From Castellaniella defragrans_A (lineage in GTDB: Bacteria > Pseudomonadota > Gammaproteobacteria > Burkholderiales > Burkholderiaceae_B): a stretch of DNA of 59,829 bases. Position 1 is the stretch's first letter, and each line of letters opens with the position of its first letter. The stretch is taken from the NCBI RefSeq assembly GCF_040394755.1, contig NZ_JBEBRQ010000013.1; one strand, 5' to 3'. Positions 27,882-36,639 of the stretch are shown here, one piece after another. A program made the position numbers and the translations under genes. The notes beneath the pieces were generated by a model. The model ran no database searches and was not told where the DNA came from. It saw nothing but the letters and a program-made list of their open reading frames with translations.

Positions 27882-30800
27882 ATGGAAACCAGGGAGCTTT
27901 TCTGGGCGCTGCCGGCGACCGGGTTGATCGTCTTTTACGTCATTGGATTCGGCGCCATGGGTGTAGGCATCCTTGGTGTGGCCAGAGGCGTCCTGAAGTA
28001 TATGCGCGGCCGGGCTTCGCCCGTTCCTCTCGATCTGTGGCGGGGGATTTCCCGCATGATCGCGGACATGCTGGCCCATCGCACTGTCCGCCGACGCGAT
28101 CGGTATGCCGGCATGGCGCATGCGGGCATATTTTTCGGGTTTGTGCTGTTGTTCATCGGCACATCCATCATCACGCTGGACTATGACATTGTCCGGCCCT
28201 TGTTCGGTGTGTCGTTCTGGAGAGGCTGGTTCTTTCTGATTTTCAGCCTGATCCTCGATGTGGCGGGCGTGGCGGTTGCGATCGGGTTGATTCTGATGAT
28301 GGTCCGGCGAGCATGGTTCAAGTTGCCCAAGTTGAACTATCTACGAGACTATGCCGGAGAGGCCGAGTTCAGAAAGTCTGCCGTGTCGTGGCGCATCGAG
28401 GATTGGATCTTCCTTGGGGCATTGCTGGTCATCGTGCTGACGGGGTTTCTGCAGGAGGGTGTGCGTCATGCCCTGGAGGAACCTTCCTGGGCTGGATGGG
28501 AGCCGGTAGGCCGCATGGTGGGTTGGGGTTTACGGACCCTGAGTCCCGATCCTGAGTCCTTATTGCGTCTGCGTTCCTTCAATTGGTGGGTGCATGGCGT
28601 GGCGGCCCTGGCGTTCATCGCCACGATACCCTGGTACAAAGCCAAGCATATGATCGCCGCCCTGGGGTCGCTTGCTGCGCGAGACCCCCTGGCATTGCGC
28701 CGCCTGCCGCGCGTTGATGCCGATCTTGCCGAAGTCGGCGTGGGCGATATTTCCGAGTTTTCGTGGAAGGATCTGCTGGATCTGGATGCATGCACCAAGT
28801 GTGGCCGTTGTCATGAGGCTTGCCCTGCGCGAACGGCGGGGTATCCACTCAGCCCCCGGGACTTCATCCTGGACCTGCGTCTGCACAATGATCAGGCCCG
28901 AGGGTGCAGGCAGGCAGGGGGGTTGCTGGAGGGGGGGGTGATCCGTTTCGATACACTCTGGGCATGTCGCATGTGTGGCGCCTGCCTGGAAATCTGTCCA
29001 GTGGGTATTGAACAGCCAGTCAAAATTCTCCAGATGCGCCGCCGTCTGGTTGAGAACGATCAGCTGGACCCCTTGTTGCGCAGCGTGCTTGATACGATTG
29101 GCGCCTGCGGCAACAGTTTCGGTGAACCAGCGCGTAAACGCGGGGCCTGGACATCGGAGCTGGAGTTCCGCGTCAAGGATGTGAGGCAAGAGGCGGCGGA
29201 TGTCCTGTGGTTCGTCGGTGATCAGGCGTCTTTTGATCCTCGGAACCAGCGGGTCAGTCGCACGGTTGCGCGGGTGCTCAAGGCGGCCCGATTGGATTTT
29301 GGCCTGTTGTACGACGGTGAACGGACGGCGGGCAATGATGTGCGCCGGGTTGGCGAGGAAGGCCTGTTCGAGTCGCTGGTCGAGCATAATCTGGACCAGA
29401 TGGCCAAGGCCAAGCCCTTTGGGCGGATTTTCACGACGGATCCGCATAGCTACAACACGCTGCGCAATGAGTACCCGGAGTTCGGCGGGATGGCGCCGAT
29501 CGTGCATTACACCCAGCTCTTTTGCGAATTGTTCGAGTCTGGCGCCCTGAAGGTGACCCGGCCTCTCGGATTGCGCGTGACGTATCACGATCCCTGCCAT
29601 CTGGGGCGCTTGAACAAGGGCTATGAGGCGCCGCGGAAATTGCTCGAATTGATTGGGTGCGAACTGGTGGAAATGCCTCGCCATCGCGACAACTCGTTTT
29701 GTTGTGGCGCTGGTGGAGGGCGATTCTGGATCCCGGATCAGCCCGGTGCCGCCAAACCCTCGGAGCTGCGCATGCGGGAAGCGGCGGCATTGGGTGTGCA
29801 GGTGTTCGCCACGTGTTGCCCGAAGGATCTGACTATGTTCGAGGATGCTCGCAAAACCGCTGGACTTGAGGAGACGCTTGTTGTGGAAGATATTGCGGAA
29901 CTGGTTGCCAGAGCGATCGATCTGGATGAGTTTGACTTGCGGGACCTGCCCGCTCTGATGGAAAAAATCGCCGATCTGATGGCGGACAGGGTCATGGAAT
30001 CTGTTCACCATCGTCTCGATGCATGGTTTGAGCAGCATGCATCGTTGCCTGTGGCCGCGCTTCAGGCAGGCGGTACCGCGGCAATCAGCGCCGCTGCGGC
30101 GGATATGGTGGCACCAACGCTCGTGGAGCCTGTGCCTGGCGCGGTTCCGTGGCGCATCTCCCCTTACGAACCTGTTTCTCTCCCCGGGTATCAGGCACCT
30201 GCCAAGGAAGGTCTGCGCATCGTGGTGCCTATCAAACAGATCGGAAAACTGAGCGATGATTTCCAATTCTCCGCTGACCGGTTGGCGGTCATGCCGCAAT
30301 TTTTCGAGTATCTGCTCAATGAGTGGGACGATACGGCGATTGAGCAAGCATTGCTGTTCACCGAACGATTGGGAGGGGGGGAGGTCGTCGTCGTGACCAT
30401 CGGGCCCCCAGAGGCGGAGGAGGGCTTGCGCAAGGCGCTGGGCAAGGGCGCGCATCGGGGCGTGCGCATCTGGGATCAGAGTGAATCCTTGCGCGATGCT
30501 GATCCGATCACGATTGCCAGGATTCTGGCGGGTTTCATCCGCTCGGAGGCTCCTGATCTTGTCATCACGGGCGCACAGTCCGGCGATCTGGCTCAGGGTT
30601 CGACTGGCATTGCATTGGCCAGGTTGCTGGATTTGCCTTCCGCGGCGCTGGTGATTGGCGCCGAGTGGGATGGCGGCGAGGAAATGGTGGTGACACGCGA
30701 ACTCGAGGGCGGCGTGGGCCATCGTGTCGGCTTGCCAGTGCCTGCTGTGCTGACGATGCAGACTGGGGCCAACACACCTCGGTATGCAACCATGCGCATG

Positions 30801-30992
30801 ATCAAACAGGCCAAGGCCAAACCCGTAGTAAATATCGAAATAGAGGCTGGCAGCGTGGGGCTGCGTGCTGCCCGGGTGCGTCAGCTCCTGATGCCTGTGG
30901 CGAATCGCGCGGAAATGATAGCGGGGAGCGCGGACGAGGTGGCTTCCCGGGTGATCGGAATCATTCAAGAAAAAATGGGGGCCAGGGCATGA
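27882..30992 (+). CDS. Membrane Fe-S oxidoreductase (DgcB-type) fused to ETF beta subunit
   Basis: One uninterrupted frame of 1036 residues. Residues 1-260 hold five or six membrane segments with His in some of them (HAGIFFGF, WWVHGVAALAF), possibly heme-binding. Two 4Fe-4S motifs follow: CTKCGRCHEACP (Cys304) and CRMCGACLEICP (Cys362). Two cysteine-rich CCG-type blocks come next (YHDPCHLG near 571, FCCGAGGG near 606, ATCCPKDL near 645). An Ala/Pro linker (about 725-775) joins a complete EtfB (about 776-1036) with the signature RELEGGVGHRVGLPVPAVLT and PRYATMRMIKQAKAKP. It should take electrons from the amine dehydrogenase through its ETF part and reduce quinone. These functions are usually on separate proteins. 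The start has GAAAGGAA. Confidence 0.88.
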   Translation: METRELFWALPATGLIVFYVIGFGAMGVGILGVARGVLKYMRGRASPVPLDLWRGISRMIADMLAHRTVRRRDRYAGMAHAGIFFGFVLLFIGTSIITLDYDIVRPLFGVSFWRGWFFLIFSLILDVAGVAVAIGLILMMVRRAWFKLPKLNYLRDYAGEAEFRKSAVSWRIEDWIFLGALLVIVLTGFLQEGVRHALEEPSWAGWEPVGRMVGWGLRTLSPDPESLLRLRSFNWWVHGVAALAFIATIPWYKAKHMIAALGSLAARDPLALRRLPRVDADLAEVGVGDISEFSWKDLLDLDACTKCGRCHEACPARTAGYPLSPRDFILDLRLHNDQARGCRQAGGLLEGGVIRFDTLWACRMCGACLEICPVGIEQPVKILQMRRRLVENDQLDPLLRSVLDTIGACGNSFGEPARKRGAWTSELEFRVKDVRQEAADVLWFVGDQASFDPRNQRVSRTVARVLKAARLDFGLLYDGERTAGNDVRRVGEEGLFESLVEHNLDQMAKAKPFGRIFTTDPHSYNTLRNEYPEFGGMAPIVHYTQLFCELFESGALKVTRPLGLRVTYHDPCHLGRLNKGYEAPRKLLELIGCELVEMPRHRDNSFCCGAGGGRFWIPDQPGAAKPSELRMREAAALGVQVFATCCPKDLTMFEDARKTAGLEETLVVEDIAELVARAIDLDEFDLRDLPALMEKIADLMADRVMESVHHRLDAWFEQHASLPVAALQAGGTAAISAAAADMVAPTLVEPVPGAVPWRISPYEPVSLPGYQAPAKEGLRIVVPIKQIGKLSDDFQFSADRLAVMPQFFEYLLNEWDDTAIEQALLFTERLGGGEVVVVTIGPPEAEEGLRKALGKGAHRGVRIWDQSESLRDADPITIARILAGFIRSEAPDLVITGAQSGDLAQGSTGIALARLLDLPSAALVIGAEWDGGEEMVVTRELEGGVGHRVGLPVPAVLTMQTGANTPRYATMRMIKQAKAKPVVNIEIEAGSVGLRAARVRQLLMPVANRAEMIAGSADEVASRVIGIIQEKMGARA

Positions 30993-31954
30993 GCGGAATA
31001 CTTGTCGTTGCCGAGCATGGAAGGGGTGTGCTGGCGGATATCAGTGCGGAGCTTATTGGTGCGGCTCTTTCGATCAAAGATGATGTCGGCGGACCTTTGA
31101 GCGTCGTTATCGTTGGGCAGGATGCGGCCTTGTTCGGGAACCAGATGAATCTTCCAGGCGTGGACACAATCATGGTCGCCCCGGTGGGAGGGGAGCACTT
31201 TGATGCCGCGGTGACCGAGCAAGTGCTGTGCTCGATCATCGAGATGGCGCAGCCCGGGCTGGTTTTGATCGGCCATTCGGCCAGCGGCCTGAGCGTTGCT
31301 GCCGGCGTCGCTGCACGGCTGGGCGGCGGATTCGCGTCGGATGTCTTCGGGATTGCTGTCGGCGAGGGGCGTTTGCGGGCCACCCGCGGCGGATATGCGG
31401 GCAAGGTCAATATCGAGCTCGAGTTTCCAGACAGCCCATTGGTCGTCTTGACGTTGCGAGGAGCAACTTTCAAGGCGCCGTCTGGCGAGGGCGGTGCTGC
31501 AATCCAGGAGATCGCGGTCGACCTGGCATCGGTCGCCAGGCGTCAGACCAGGCATCTGGATTTCATCGAGCCTCCGTCGGCGGGGATCGATATCGGCAAG
31601 GCCGAATTCATCCTGTCGGTTGGGCGGGGAATACAGGATGAGAAGAATATTCCACAGTTTCAGGCCCTGGCGGAGAAACTTGGCGCGACGCTGGGCTGTT
31701 CGCGTCCCGTGGCGGATTCCGGTTGGTTGCATAAGGCGCATCAGGTGGGGTTGACCGGCAAGGTCGCTGCAAATTGCAAACTGTATGTTGCTCTGGGAAT
31801 CTCAGGGGCCGTGCAGCACCTGCATGGAATGAAGCATGTCGAAACGATCATTGCCGTCAATACGGATCCCAATGCGCCAATTTTCAACTTTGCCACGTAT
31901 GGCGCGGTCATGGATGTATTCGAGTTTGCCGAGGCTGTGGAAAGGTTGTCCTGA
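30989..31954 (+). CDS. etfA: Electron transfer flavoprotein alpha subunit
   Basis: 321 residues, the usual length. The C-terminal FAD domain is intact: SVGRGIQDEKN, GCSRPVADSGW, QVGLTGKVAANCKLYVALGISG and VNTDPNAPIF. The ATG overlaps the stop of the preceding fusion gene (ATGA), so synthesis is coupled to the EtfB part. Its partner is therefore the EtfB domain of the membrane fusion, which would tether ETF to the membrane. No separate etfB gene is present in the window. Confidence 0.95.
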   Translation: MSGILVVAEHGRGVLADISAELIGAALSIKDDVGGPLSVVIVGQDAALFGNQMNLPGVDTIMVAPVGGEHFDAAVTEQVLCSIIEMAQPGLVLIGHSASGLSVAAGVAARLGGGFASDVFGIAVGEGRLRATRGGYAGKVNIELEFPDSPLVVLTLRGATFKAPSGEGGAAIQEIAVDLASVARRQTRHLDFIEPPSAGIDIGKAEFILSVGRGIQDEKNIPQFQALAEKLGATLGCSRPVADSGWLHKAHQVGLTGKVAANCKLYVALGISGAVQHLHGMKHVETIIAVNTDPNAPIFNFATYGAVMDVFEFAEAVERLS

Positions 31955-32016
31955 TATCGCGTGATGACTGGAGTTGTCCAGAGAAATGGCATGAGTTTCA
32001 AACTGGATGGAGCTGG

Positions 32017-33135
32017 ATGATGGAGGAACTGGAGATAGAAGAATCCGTTTTGGCAATGGAGATTGATATTCATATGAATGTCATCGCCATGAATCGCGTC
32101 GCTATCGGTATATTTGGAGGCGGGGCTTGCATGGCAAACAATATTTTGGATGCGCGGTCGGTATTCGATATCCGTGATTTCATGCGGAATCGCACGGGAA
32201 TCATGAATTCCACCTATAAAGTACTGTCCTTGATGCTTCCAGGTCATGATCAGTGCACCAAACTGATCGGTCTGGTCGAAAACATCGGCTCTGGGGCAGA
32301 CTATCGATTGCGTGTGACTGTTCTATTGGGATTCCATGCCAATCCGGAGCTTGAGGAGCTGATATATTCCGAGGAAATACATAAGTCATTCGTTCAGGCG
32401 GCCTCGGAAGCCATGTGGTGCATCGATTTTTCCGAGCCGGTTGATTTGCGCTGCGGGGTTCATGAAATCGTGCGGCAGGTTTTCGAGAACGAGTGCCGAT
32501 GGCTTATGTGCAATGAGGCGATGGCGCGATTGTATGATCTGCCCGAGGGAATGGATTTGAATGATCAGCCGGTTTCTCTTTATTTTCCACGCAATCAGGA
32601 AAATGAAGCATTTGTCATGGAGATAATAAAATCAAATTATCACGTTGAGAACGCATTGAGCATCGATACGGACTATGACGGTTCCATTATGTATATGGAA
32701 AACACGGTTCATTGCAAAATTCTCGATGGATTTCTGCTGCGCATGTGGGGGACGACGCGGGATGTCACTGGCTATCGCCAGAGCAGGAATCGCCTGGCAA
32801 GGGAGGCTTCCGATGTTCGCAGCATACTCGACGCCATTCCTGATGCCATTCTGGTGATTGATAGTGACCGCCGATTGCTGGCGGTGAATGCTGCATTTCA
32901 GCGGCTTTTTGGCTGGTCTCCCTATGATTTCTTTGGCCAGGACATACAGGCTATCGTCGATCTGAGTACGCCATTGCCAAATCATAGAAAGTGGTATGGC
33001 ATCAATCGTCAGCAATGGGTGACCAATGTCAGAGTGCCAGATGGGTCGTTGGTAAGCTGCAATGCCCAGAGTTTTCCCATTGGGGATAATGCGCCCGATC
33101 GCTTTGTTTTGACGCTATATCCGAAGATTACATGA
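32017..33135 (+). CDS. PAS-domain sensory protein
   Basis: 372 residues, no membrane segment and no recognisable output domain. A PAS-like region covers about 120-250 (CNEAMARLYDLPEG, WGTTRDVTGYRQ). A clear second PAS domain begins near 270 (ILDAIPDAILVIDSDRRLLAVN). It lies 62 nt after etfA and 68 nt before a sigma-54 activator that has its own PAS domain, so it may be a sensing partner of that activator. The ATG pair at 32017/32020 is preferred; the frame extends upstream into etfA. G+C is clearly lower than in the core genes nearby. Function is inferred from position. Confidence 0.72.
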   Translation: MMEELEIEESVLAMEIDIHMNVIAMNRVAIGIFGGGACMANNILDARSVFDIRDFMRNRTGIMNSTYKVLSLMLPGHDQCTKLIGLVENIGSGADYRLRVTVLLGFHANPELEELIYSEEIHKSFVQAASEAMWCIDFSEPVDLRCGVHEIVRQVFENECRWLMCNEAMARLYDLPEGMDLNDQPVSLYFPRNQENEAFVMEIIKSNYHVENALSIDTDYDGSIMYMENTVHCKILDGFLLRMWGTTRDVTGYRQSRNRLAREASDVRSILDAIPDAILVIDSDRRLLAVNAAFQRLFGWSPYDFFGQDIQAIVDLSTPLPNHRKWYGINRQQWVTNVRVPDGSLVSCNAQSFPIGDNAPDRFVLTLYPKIT

Positions 33136-33203
33136 TTGTTCTATCAAAAGTGTAATTCCTCATCAATAAAAAGAACAAATTTGTCTCTCTTGTAGGAGGG
33201 AGG

Positions 33204-34658
33204 ATGAAATTCTTCAGTTTGATGGATGCCTTTCCGAGCGGGGTCAGCGCGGAAGACCTCAAGATCTTCTTTTCTGATAACCGCCTGTGGGCGCTATGTG
33301 ATCAGATGCCGGATGGGTTGATTGTCGTCAATAGTACCGGTTTGATCGTTTATATGAACAAGGCTGCCGAGAGCATGAATGAAGTCTCGCGCAAGATACT
33401 TCTCGGGCAGCATTTGCGTAATTTGTTGTCCCAGAGCCAGCTCGCCTATGATTCATTGCTGGATGATTTCACTCAAGGTCTCAGGACCAGCCGTGTGATA
33501 TTCGATGCAGATGATAGGGAATATACCCTGATCACCCGCGTCCTTGGCACCCAGGATGAGAGCGGTAGATATTTTCTGATTATCATACAGAACAATGCCG
33601 TTCGGGCATCCGCAACGCAAAAATCACCAAAGCTGCTGGGTAGAGGGATGGGGCTGAAAGGGGAGGATGCGGTGGACCTGGAGGTCCCGTTCATCACCTG
33701 TCCCGATACCCAGGCCTTGCTGAAGCAAAGCCTGCGCACAGTGGCCTTGGGCAGCCACCTCCTGCTGTTGGGTGAGTCAGGGGTCGGTAAATCGCAGCTT
33801 GCACGGTATGTCCATAAAGCCTCTGGCCTGGGTGGGCGTCCTTTCGTGCATATCAATTGTGGCTCGATCCCGGATACCCTGTTCGAGTCGGAGATGTTTG
33901 GGTATGAGAGAGGCTCGTTCACGGGCGCTTCGGCCAGGGGCAAGAAGGGTTTGATAGAAGCAGCCGATGGCGGCACCTTGTTTCTCGATGAGGTTGGCGA
34001 GATTCCTCTGCAATCCCAGGCAAAAATATTGCAGGTTCTGGAGGAAGGCATGGTGCAGCGTGTGGGGTCCACGACCCCCCGGCGTTTGCGAATGCAGGTG
34101 ATTGCCGCCACCAATTGCGACCTTCGGGCCGCCGTGCGGAATGGTTCTTTCAGGCGCGATCTATATTATCGACTCAATGTCATCACCCTGGTCGTTCCGC
34201 CGCTCAGGCAACGAAAAAATCTGCTGCCGCTTTTGATCGATTATTTTTTGCATGAGGTCAATATGCGGCGCCCGCTACCTCTATCCATTGATGAGGCCTG
34301 TCGCAGCTGGCTGCTGTCGTACCAGTTTCCTGGAAATATCAGGGAGCTGCAGAATATCATTGAATATCTGTCCGTGATGTGTGATGAGGTTGCGACTATC
34401 GATGCGCTTCCTCGGCATCAGATGGATCTGGATGACCTTGCTTCAGGATTCGATGTCAATCCCTGTCCTGCGCCAGATCTGAAAGATTTCCCAGTCTCCT
34501 TTGAGGCAGGATTTGATCTCCGGCAGGCGGTTCGGAACTATGAAAAGGGATTGATCGGCTCGGCCATCTTGCAGGCAGGCAGCAAGAGAGGCGCTGCGAA
34601 GTTGCTCAATGTGGACATTGCCACGATCGTTCGCAAGAGTAATGCGGATGGCAATTGA
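33204..34658 (+). CDS. Sigma-54-dependent activator with PAS sensor domain
   Basis: 484 residues: PAS domain (about 28-135, LCDQMPDGLIVVNSTGLIVYMN), AAA+ ATPase (about 160-390) and a C-terminal Fis-type helix-turn-helix (GSKRGAAKLLNVDIATIVRK). Walker A is GESGVGKS (190-197) and Walker B is LFLDE (259-263). The sigma-54 contact loop reads GSFTGA (237-242) in place of GAFTGA. There is no phosphoreceiver domain, so control is by ligand or by the adjacent PAS protein. A strong AGGAGGGAGG precedes the ATG. It is placed between two operons that both have sigma-54 promoters. Confidence 0.92.
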   Translation: MKFFSLMDAFPSGVSAEDLKIFFSDNRLWALCDQMPDGLIVVNSTGLIVYMNKAAESMNEVSRKILLGQHLRNLLSQSQLAYDSLLDDFTQGLRTSRVIFDADDREYTLITRVLGTQDESGRYFLIIIQNNAVRASATQKSPKLLGRGMGLKGEDAVDLEVPFITCPDTQALLKQSLRTVALGSHLLLLGESGVGKSQLARYVHKASGLGGRPFVHINCGSIPDTLFESEMFGYERGSFTGASARGKKGLIEAADGGTLFLDEVGEIPLQSQAKILQVLEEGMVQRVGSTTPRRLRMQVIAATNCDLRAAVRNGSFRRDLYYRLNVITLVVPPLRQRKNLLPLLIDYFLHEVNMRRPLPLSIDEACRSWLLSYQFPGNIRELQNIIEYLSVMCDEVATIDALPRHQMDLDDLASGFDVNPCPAPDLKDFPVSFEAGFDLRQAVRNYEKGLIGSAILQAGSKRGAAKLLNVDIATIVRKSNADGN

Positions 34659-34673
34659 TGCGGTTGTGCAGCA
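34659..34673 (+). promoter_or_regulatory. Candidate enhancer site (UAS), copy 2
   Basis: TGCGGTTGTGCAGCA is identical to the site at 25269-25283 except at one base. It begins at the base after the activator's stop codon and ends about 127 bases before the -24 GG of the second promoter. A partial copy (TGCGGATGGCA) lies just upstream at 34643. Confidence 0.55.
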
Positions 34674-34797
34674 GTGATCGCATTGTCCCATCAAATTCCC
34701 ATCATTCTGCGCATCATCTTGTCCGGCCGCCGCGTCGATTCCGCAAATTTCCATTATTTATCATATGCTTATATGGCATGGTGGAATTCCGTGCGGA

Positions 34798-34815
34798 TTG
34801 GCATGGATTTTGCTT
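34798..34815 (+). promoter_or_regulatory. Sigma-54 promoter of the aldehyde dehydrogenase-permease operon
   Basis: TTGGCATGGATTTTGCTT, with GG-N10-GC, is identical to the promoter at 25347-25364. Flanking bases differ, so this is not a simple long duplication. Start of transcription is expected near 34825. Confidence 0.87.
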
Positions 34816-34874
34816 TTACTTTTTTGTCCAGTAGAAAAATATCAAATCCCGGAAACCCGGGAACAGGAGACAGA

Positions 34875-34916
34875 ATGCAACGAGCTCGGACGGGCATGAA
34901 TTGCGCGATGGGCTGA
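34875..34916 (+). CDS. Putative 13-residue leader peptide
   Basis: A short frame, MQRARTGMNCAMG, follows AGGAG at 5-nt spacing, a better ribosome site than that of many real genes. Its last codons lie in the left arm of a perfect GATGGGC/GCCCATC hairpin and its stop is in the loop. It lies inside the predicted leader of the sigma-54 transcript. It may serve in translational control of the downstream genes, or be chance. Confidence 0.4.
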   Translation: MQRARTGMNCAMG

Positions 34917-34927
34917 CTTTGCCCATC
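34907..34927 (+). other. Leader hairpin overlapping the mini-ORF stop
   Basis: GATGGGC and GCCCATC form a perfect 7-bp stem around TGACTTT, which includes the TGA stop of the leader frame. There is no T-run, so it is not a terminator. A ribosome stopping there would open the stem. Confidence 0.5.
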
Positions 34928-35079
34928 AAGCCTGTCATGCGCCCGCAAAGAATGGGATGCATGCTGGCATCGAGAATGCGATAGGCCCATGGTTGCTGGC
35001 GGGTTGTGGGCTTTGTGATTCGGTTCAAGGGCAAGTCGATATCATTTTTAAATTGCAGGTTTGATAGGAGGAATATCGA

Positions 35080-36567
35080 ATGAAGGATAAAAAATACTGG
35101 CACGACATGGCCATCAGCCTGAAGCCGGAAACCAGGCTATTCATCGATGGGGCGTTTGTCGACGCAGTGCAGGGAGAGCGATTTACAAGCATCAATCCGG
35201 CAACGGGCAAATCGCTGGCTGAAATGGTGCGTGGCAGCCCGGCGGATGTCGATCTCGCGGTGTCGGCAGCAAAGCGCGCTTTCCGAAGTGGGGTGTGGTC
35301 CAGAATGGCTCCCCGGGACCGTATGGCGGTGCTGTACCGCGTCGCTGCGCTCATCGAGGATCACGCCGATGAATTCGCCTTGCTGGATTGCCTGGATATG
35401 GGTAAGCCGATCACTGAACTCGTTGACGGCGATGTCCCGTTTTCGGCGCTGACTTTTCAATATTTTGGGGAAACCATCGACAAGATCGATGGCATGGTGA
35501 CCAGCACGGATTCTTCCGCGTTGCACATGATTGTCCGCGAACCCCTCGGGGTCGTTGCCTGCGTGACGCCATGGAATTATCCACTGATGATGGCGGCCTG
35601 GAAGGTCGCGCCTGCCTTGGCTGCGGGAAATTCGGTCGTTCTCAAGCCGGCGGAACAATCTCCCATGAGCGCCCTGTTGTTGGCCAGGCTGTTTGCCGAG
35701 GCGGGAATTCCGGATGGCGTCTTCAATGTCGTCAATGGCTTTGGTGAAGATGTTGGGCGCCATCTGGCCTTGCACATGGACGTGGACAAGATCAGCTTTA
35801 CCGGTTCCACCGAGGTGGGGAAGATGATGATGATCTACTCCGGTCAGTCCAACATGAAAAGAGTGACGACTGAGTGTGGCGGCAAGAGTCCTCAGATCAT
35901 CATGAAGGATGCCGATCTGGATACGGCGGTCACGTATGCGGTCAATGGCATCTATACCAATCAGGGCGAGGTCTGCAGCGCGGGGTCGAGATTGCTGGTG
36001 CATGAATCGATCTATGGGGATTTCGTCGAAAAGTTTCTCGTGCAAGCCCGTCGATTCCAACCTGGAGACCCTCTGGATCCGGCAACCACGATGGGGCCTC
36101 TGGTCACCCGGGAGCAGCAGGGCCGGGTGCTCTCCTATATCGAGAGCGGCAAGGCTGATGGTGCCGTGTTGGCGATGGGCGGTGGGCGTCCCGACGGATT
36201 ATCGGCGGGCAGTTATGTCCAGCCCACTCTTTTCAAGGATGTTCAGCCTGACATGAAGATCGCCCGTGAGGAGATATTCGGTCCCGTGGGCGCGGTCATA
36301 CCGTTCAAGACAGAAGAACAAGCCATAGAGATAGCAAATGAAAGTATCTACGGCCTGGCCTCGTCGATCTGGACAAAAGACCTCAAGACGGCGCATTTGA
36401 TGGCCCGGGATATTCAGGCTGGAATCGTCTGGGTCAATTGCTATGAGCATGGAGACATGACTCAGCCTTGGGGAGGGTACAAGCAGTCTGGCCAGGGCAG
36501 GGACAAATGTTTTGACACCATGCTGGCCCATATGCAGACCAAGTCGGTCTGGATCAATCTGGGTTGA
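35080..36567 (+). CDS. Aldehyde dehydrogenase, PuuC-like (omega-amino aldehyde type)
   Basis: NAD(P)-dependent aldehyde dehydrogenase of 495 residues. Catalytic Glu is in TTECGGKSP, the nucleophilic Cys is in NQGEVCSAGSRLL, and the oxyanion Asn is in TPWNYP. The C-terminal block HGDMTQPWGGYKQSGQGRDK is close to PuuC, the gamma-glutamyl-aminobutyraldehyde dehydrogenase of putrescine breakdown. It would oxidise the aldehyde made by the amine dehydrogenase encoded upstream. TAGGAGGAA precedes the ATG. Betaine-aldehyde dehydrogenase activity is also possible. Confidence 0.88.
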   Translation: MKDKKYWHDMAISLKPETRLFIDGAFVDAVQGERFTSINPATGKSLAEMVRGSPADVDLAVSAAKRAFRSGVWSRMAPRDRMAVLYRVAALIEDHADEFALLDCLDMGKPITELVDGDVPFSALTFQYFGETIDKIDGMVTSTDSSALHMIVREPLGVVACVTPWNYPLMMAAWKVAPALAAGNSVVLKPAEQSPMSALLLARLFAEAGIPDGVFNVVNGFGEDVGRHLALHMDVDKISFTGSTEVGKMMMIYSGQSNMKRVTTECGGKSPQIIMKDADLDTAVTYAVNGIYTNQGEVCSAGSRLLVHESIYGDFVEKFLVQARRFQPGDPLDPATTMGPLVTREQQGRVLSYIESGKADGAVLAMGGGRPDGLSAGSYVQPTLFKDVQPDMKIAREEIFGPVGAVIPFKTEEQAIEIANESIYGLASSIWTKDLKTAHLMARDIQAGIVWVNCYEHGDMTQPWGGYKQSGQGRDKCFDTMLAHMQTKSVWINLG

Positions 36568-36639
36568 GGTGCGAGATTCCCGCTTTATATAACAACAGAT
36601 GCTTTTCCAAGAGCGCTATATATTTTCAAGGAGACTAAG

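Larger units (their letters stand above)
34659..35079 (+). promoter_or_regulatory. Control region and long leader of the aldehyde dehydrogenase operon
   Basis: This 421-base region has no main gene. It holds the second UAS copy, the second sigma-54 promoter, a TCCCGG-AAAC-CCGGGA hairpin (34847-34862), a 13-codon leader reading frame (34875-34916) and a 7-bp hairpin over its stop. A further possible stem joins GCCCA near 34986 and TGGGC near 35008. The predicted leader RNA is about 255 bases. Confidence 0.65.

Noticed and set aside
34774..34790. ATGGCATGGTGGAATTCC as a further sigma-54 promoter
   Set aside because: GG is present but no GC at the required 10-base spacing.
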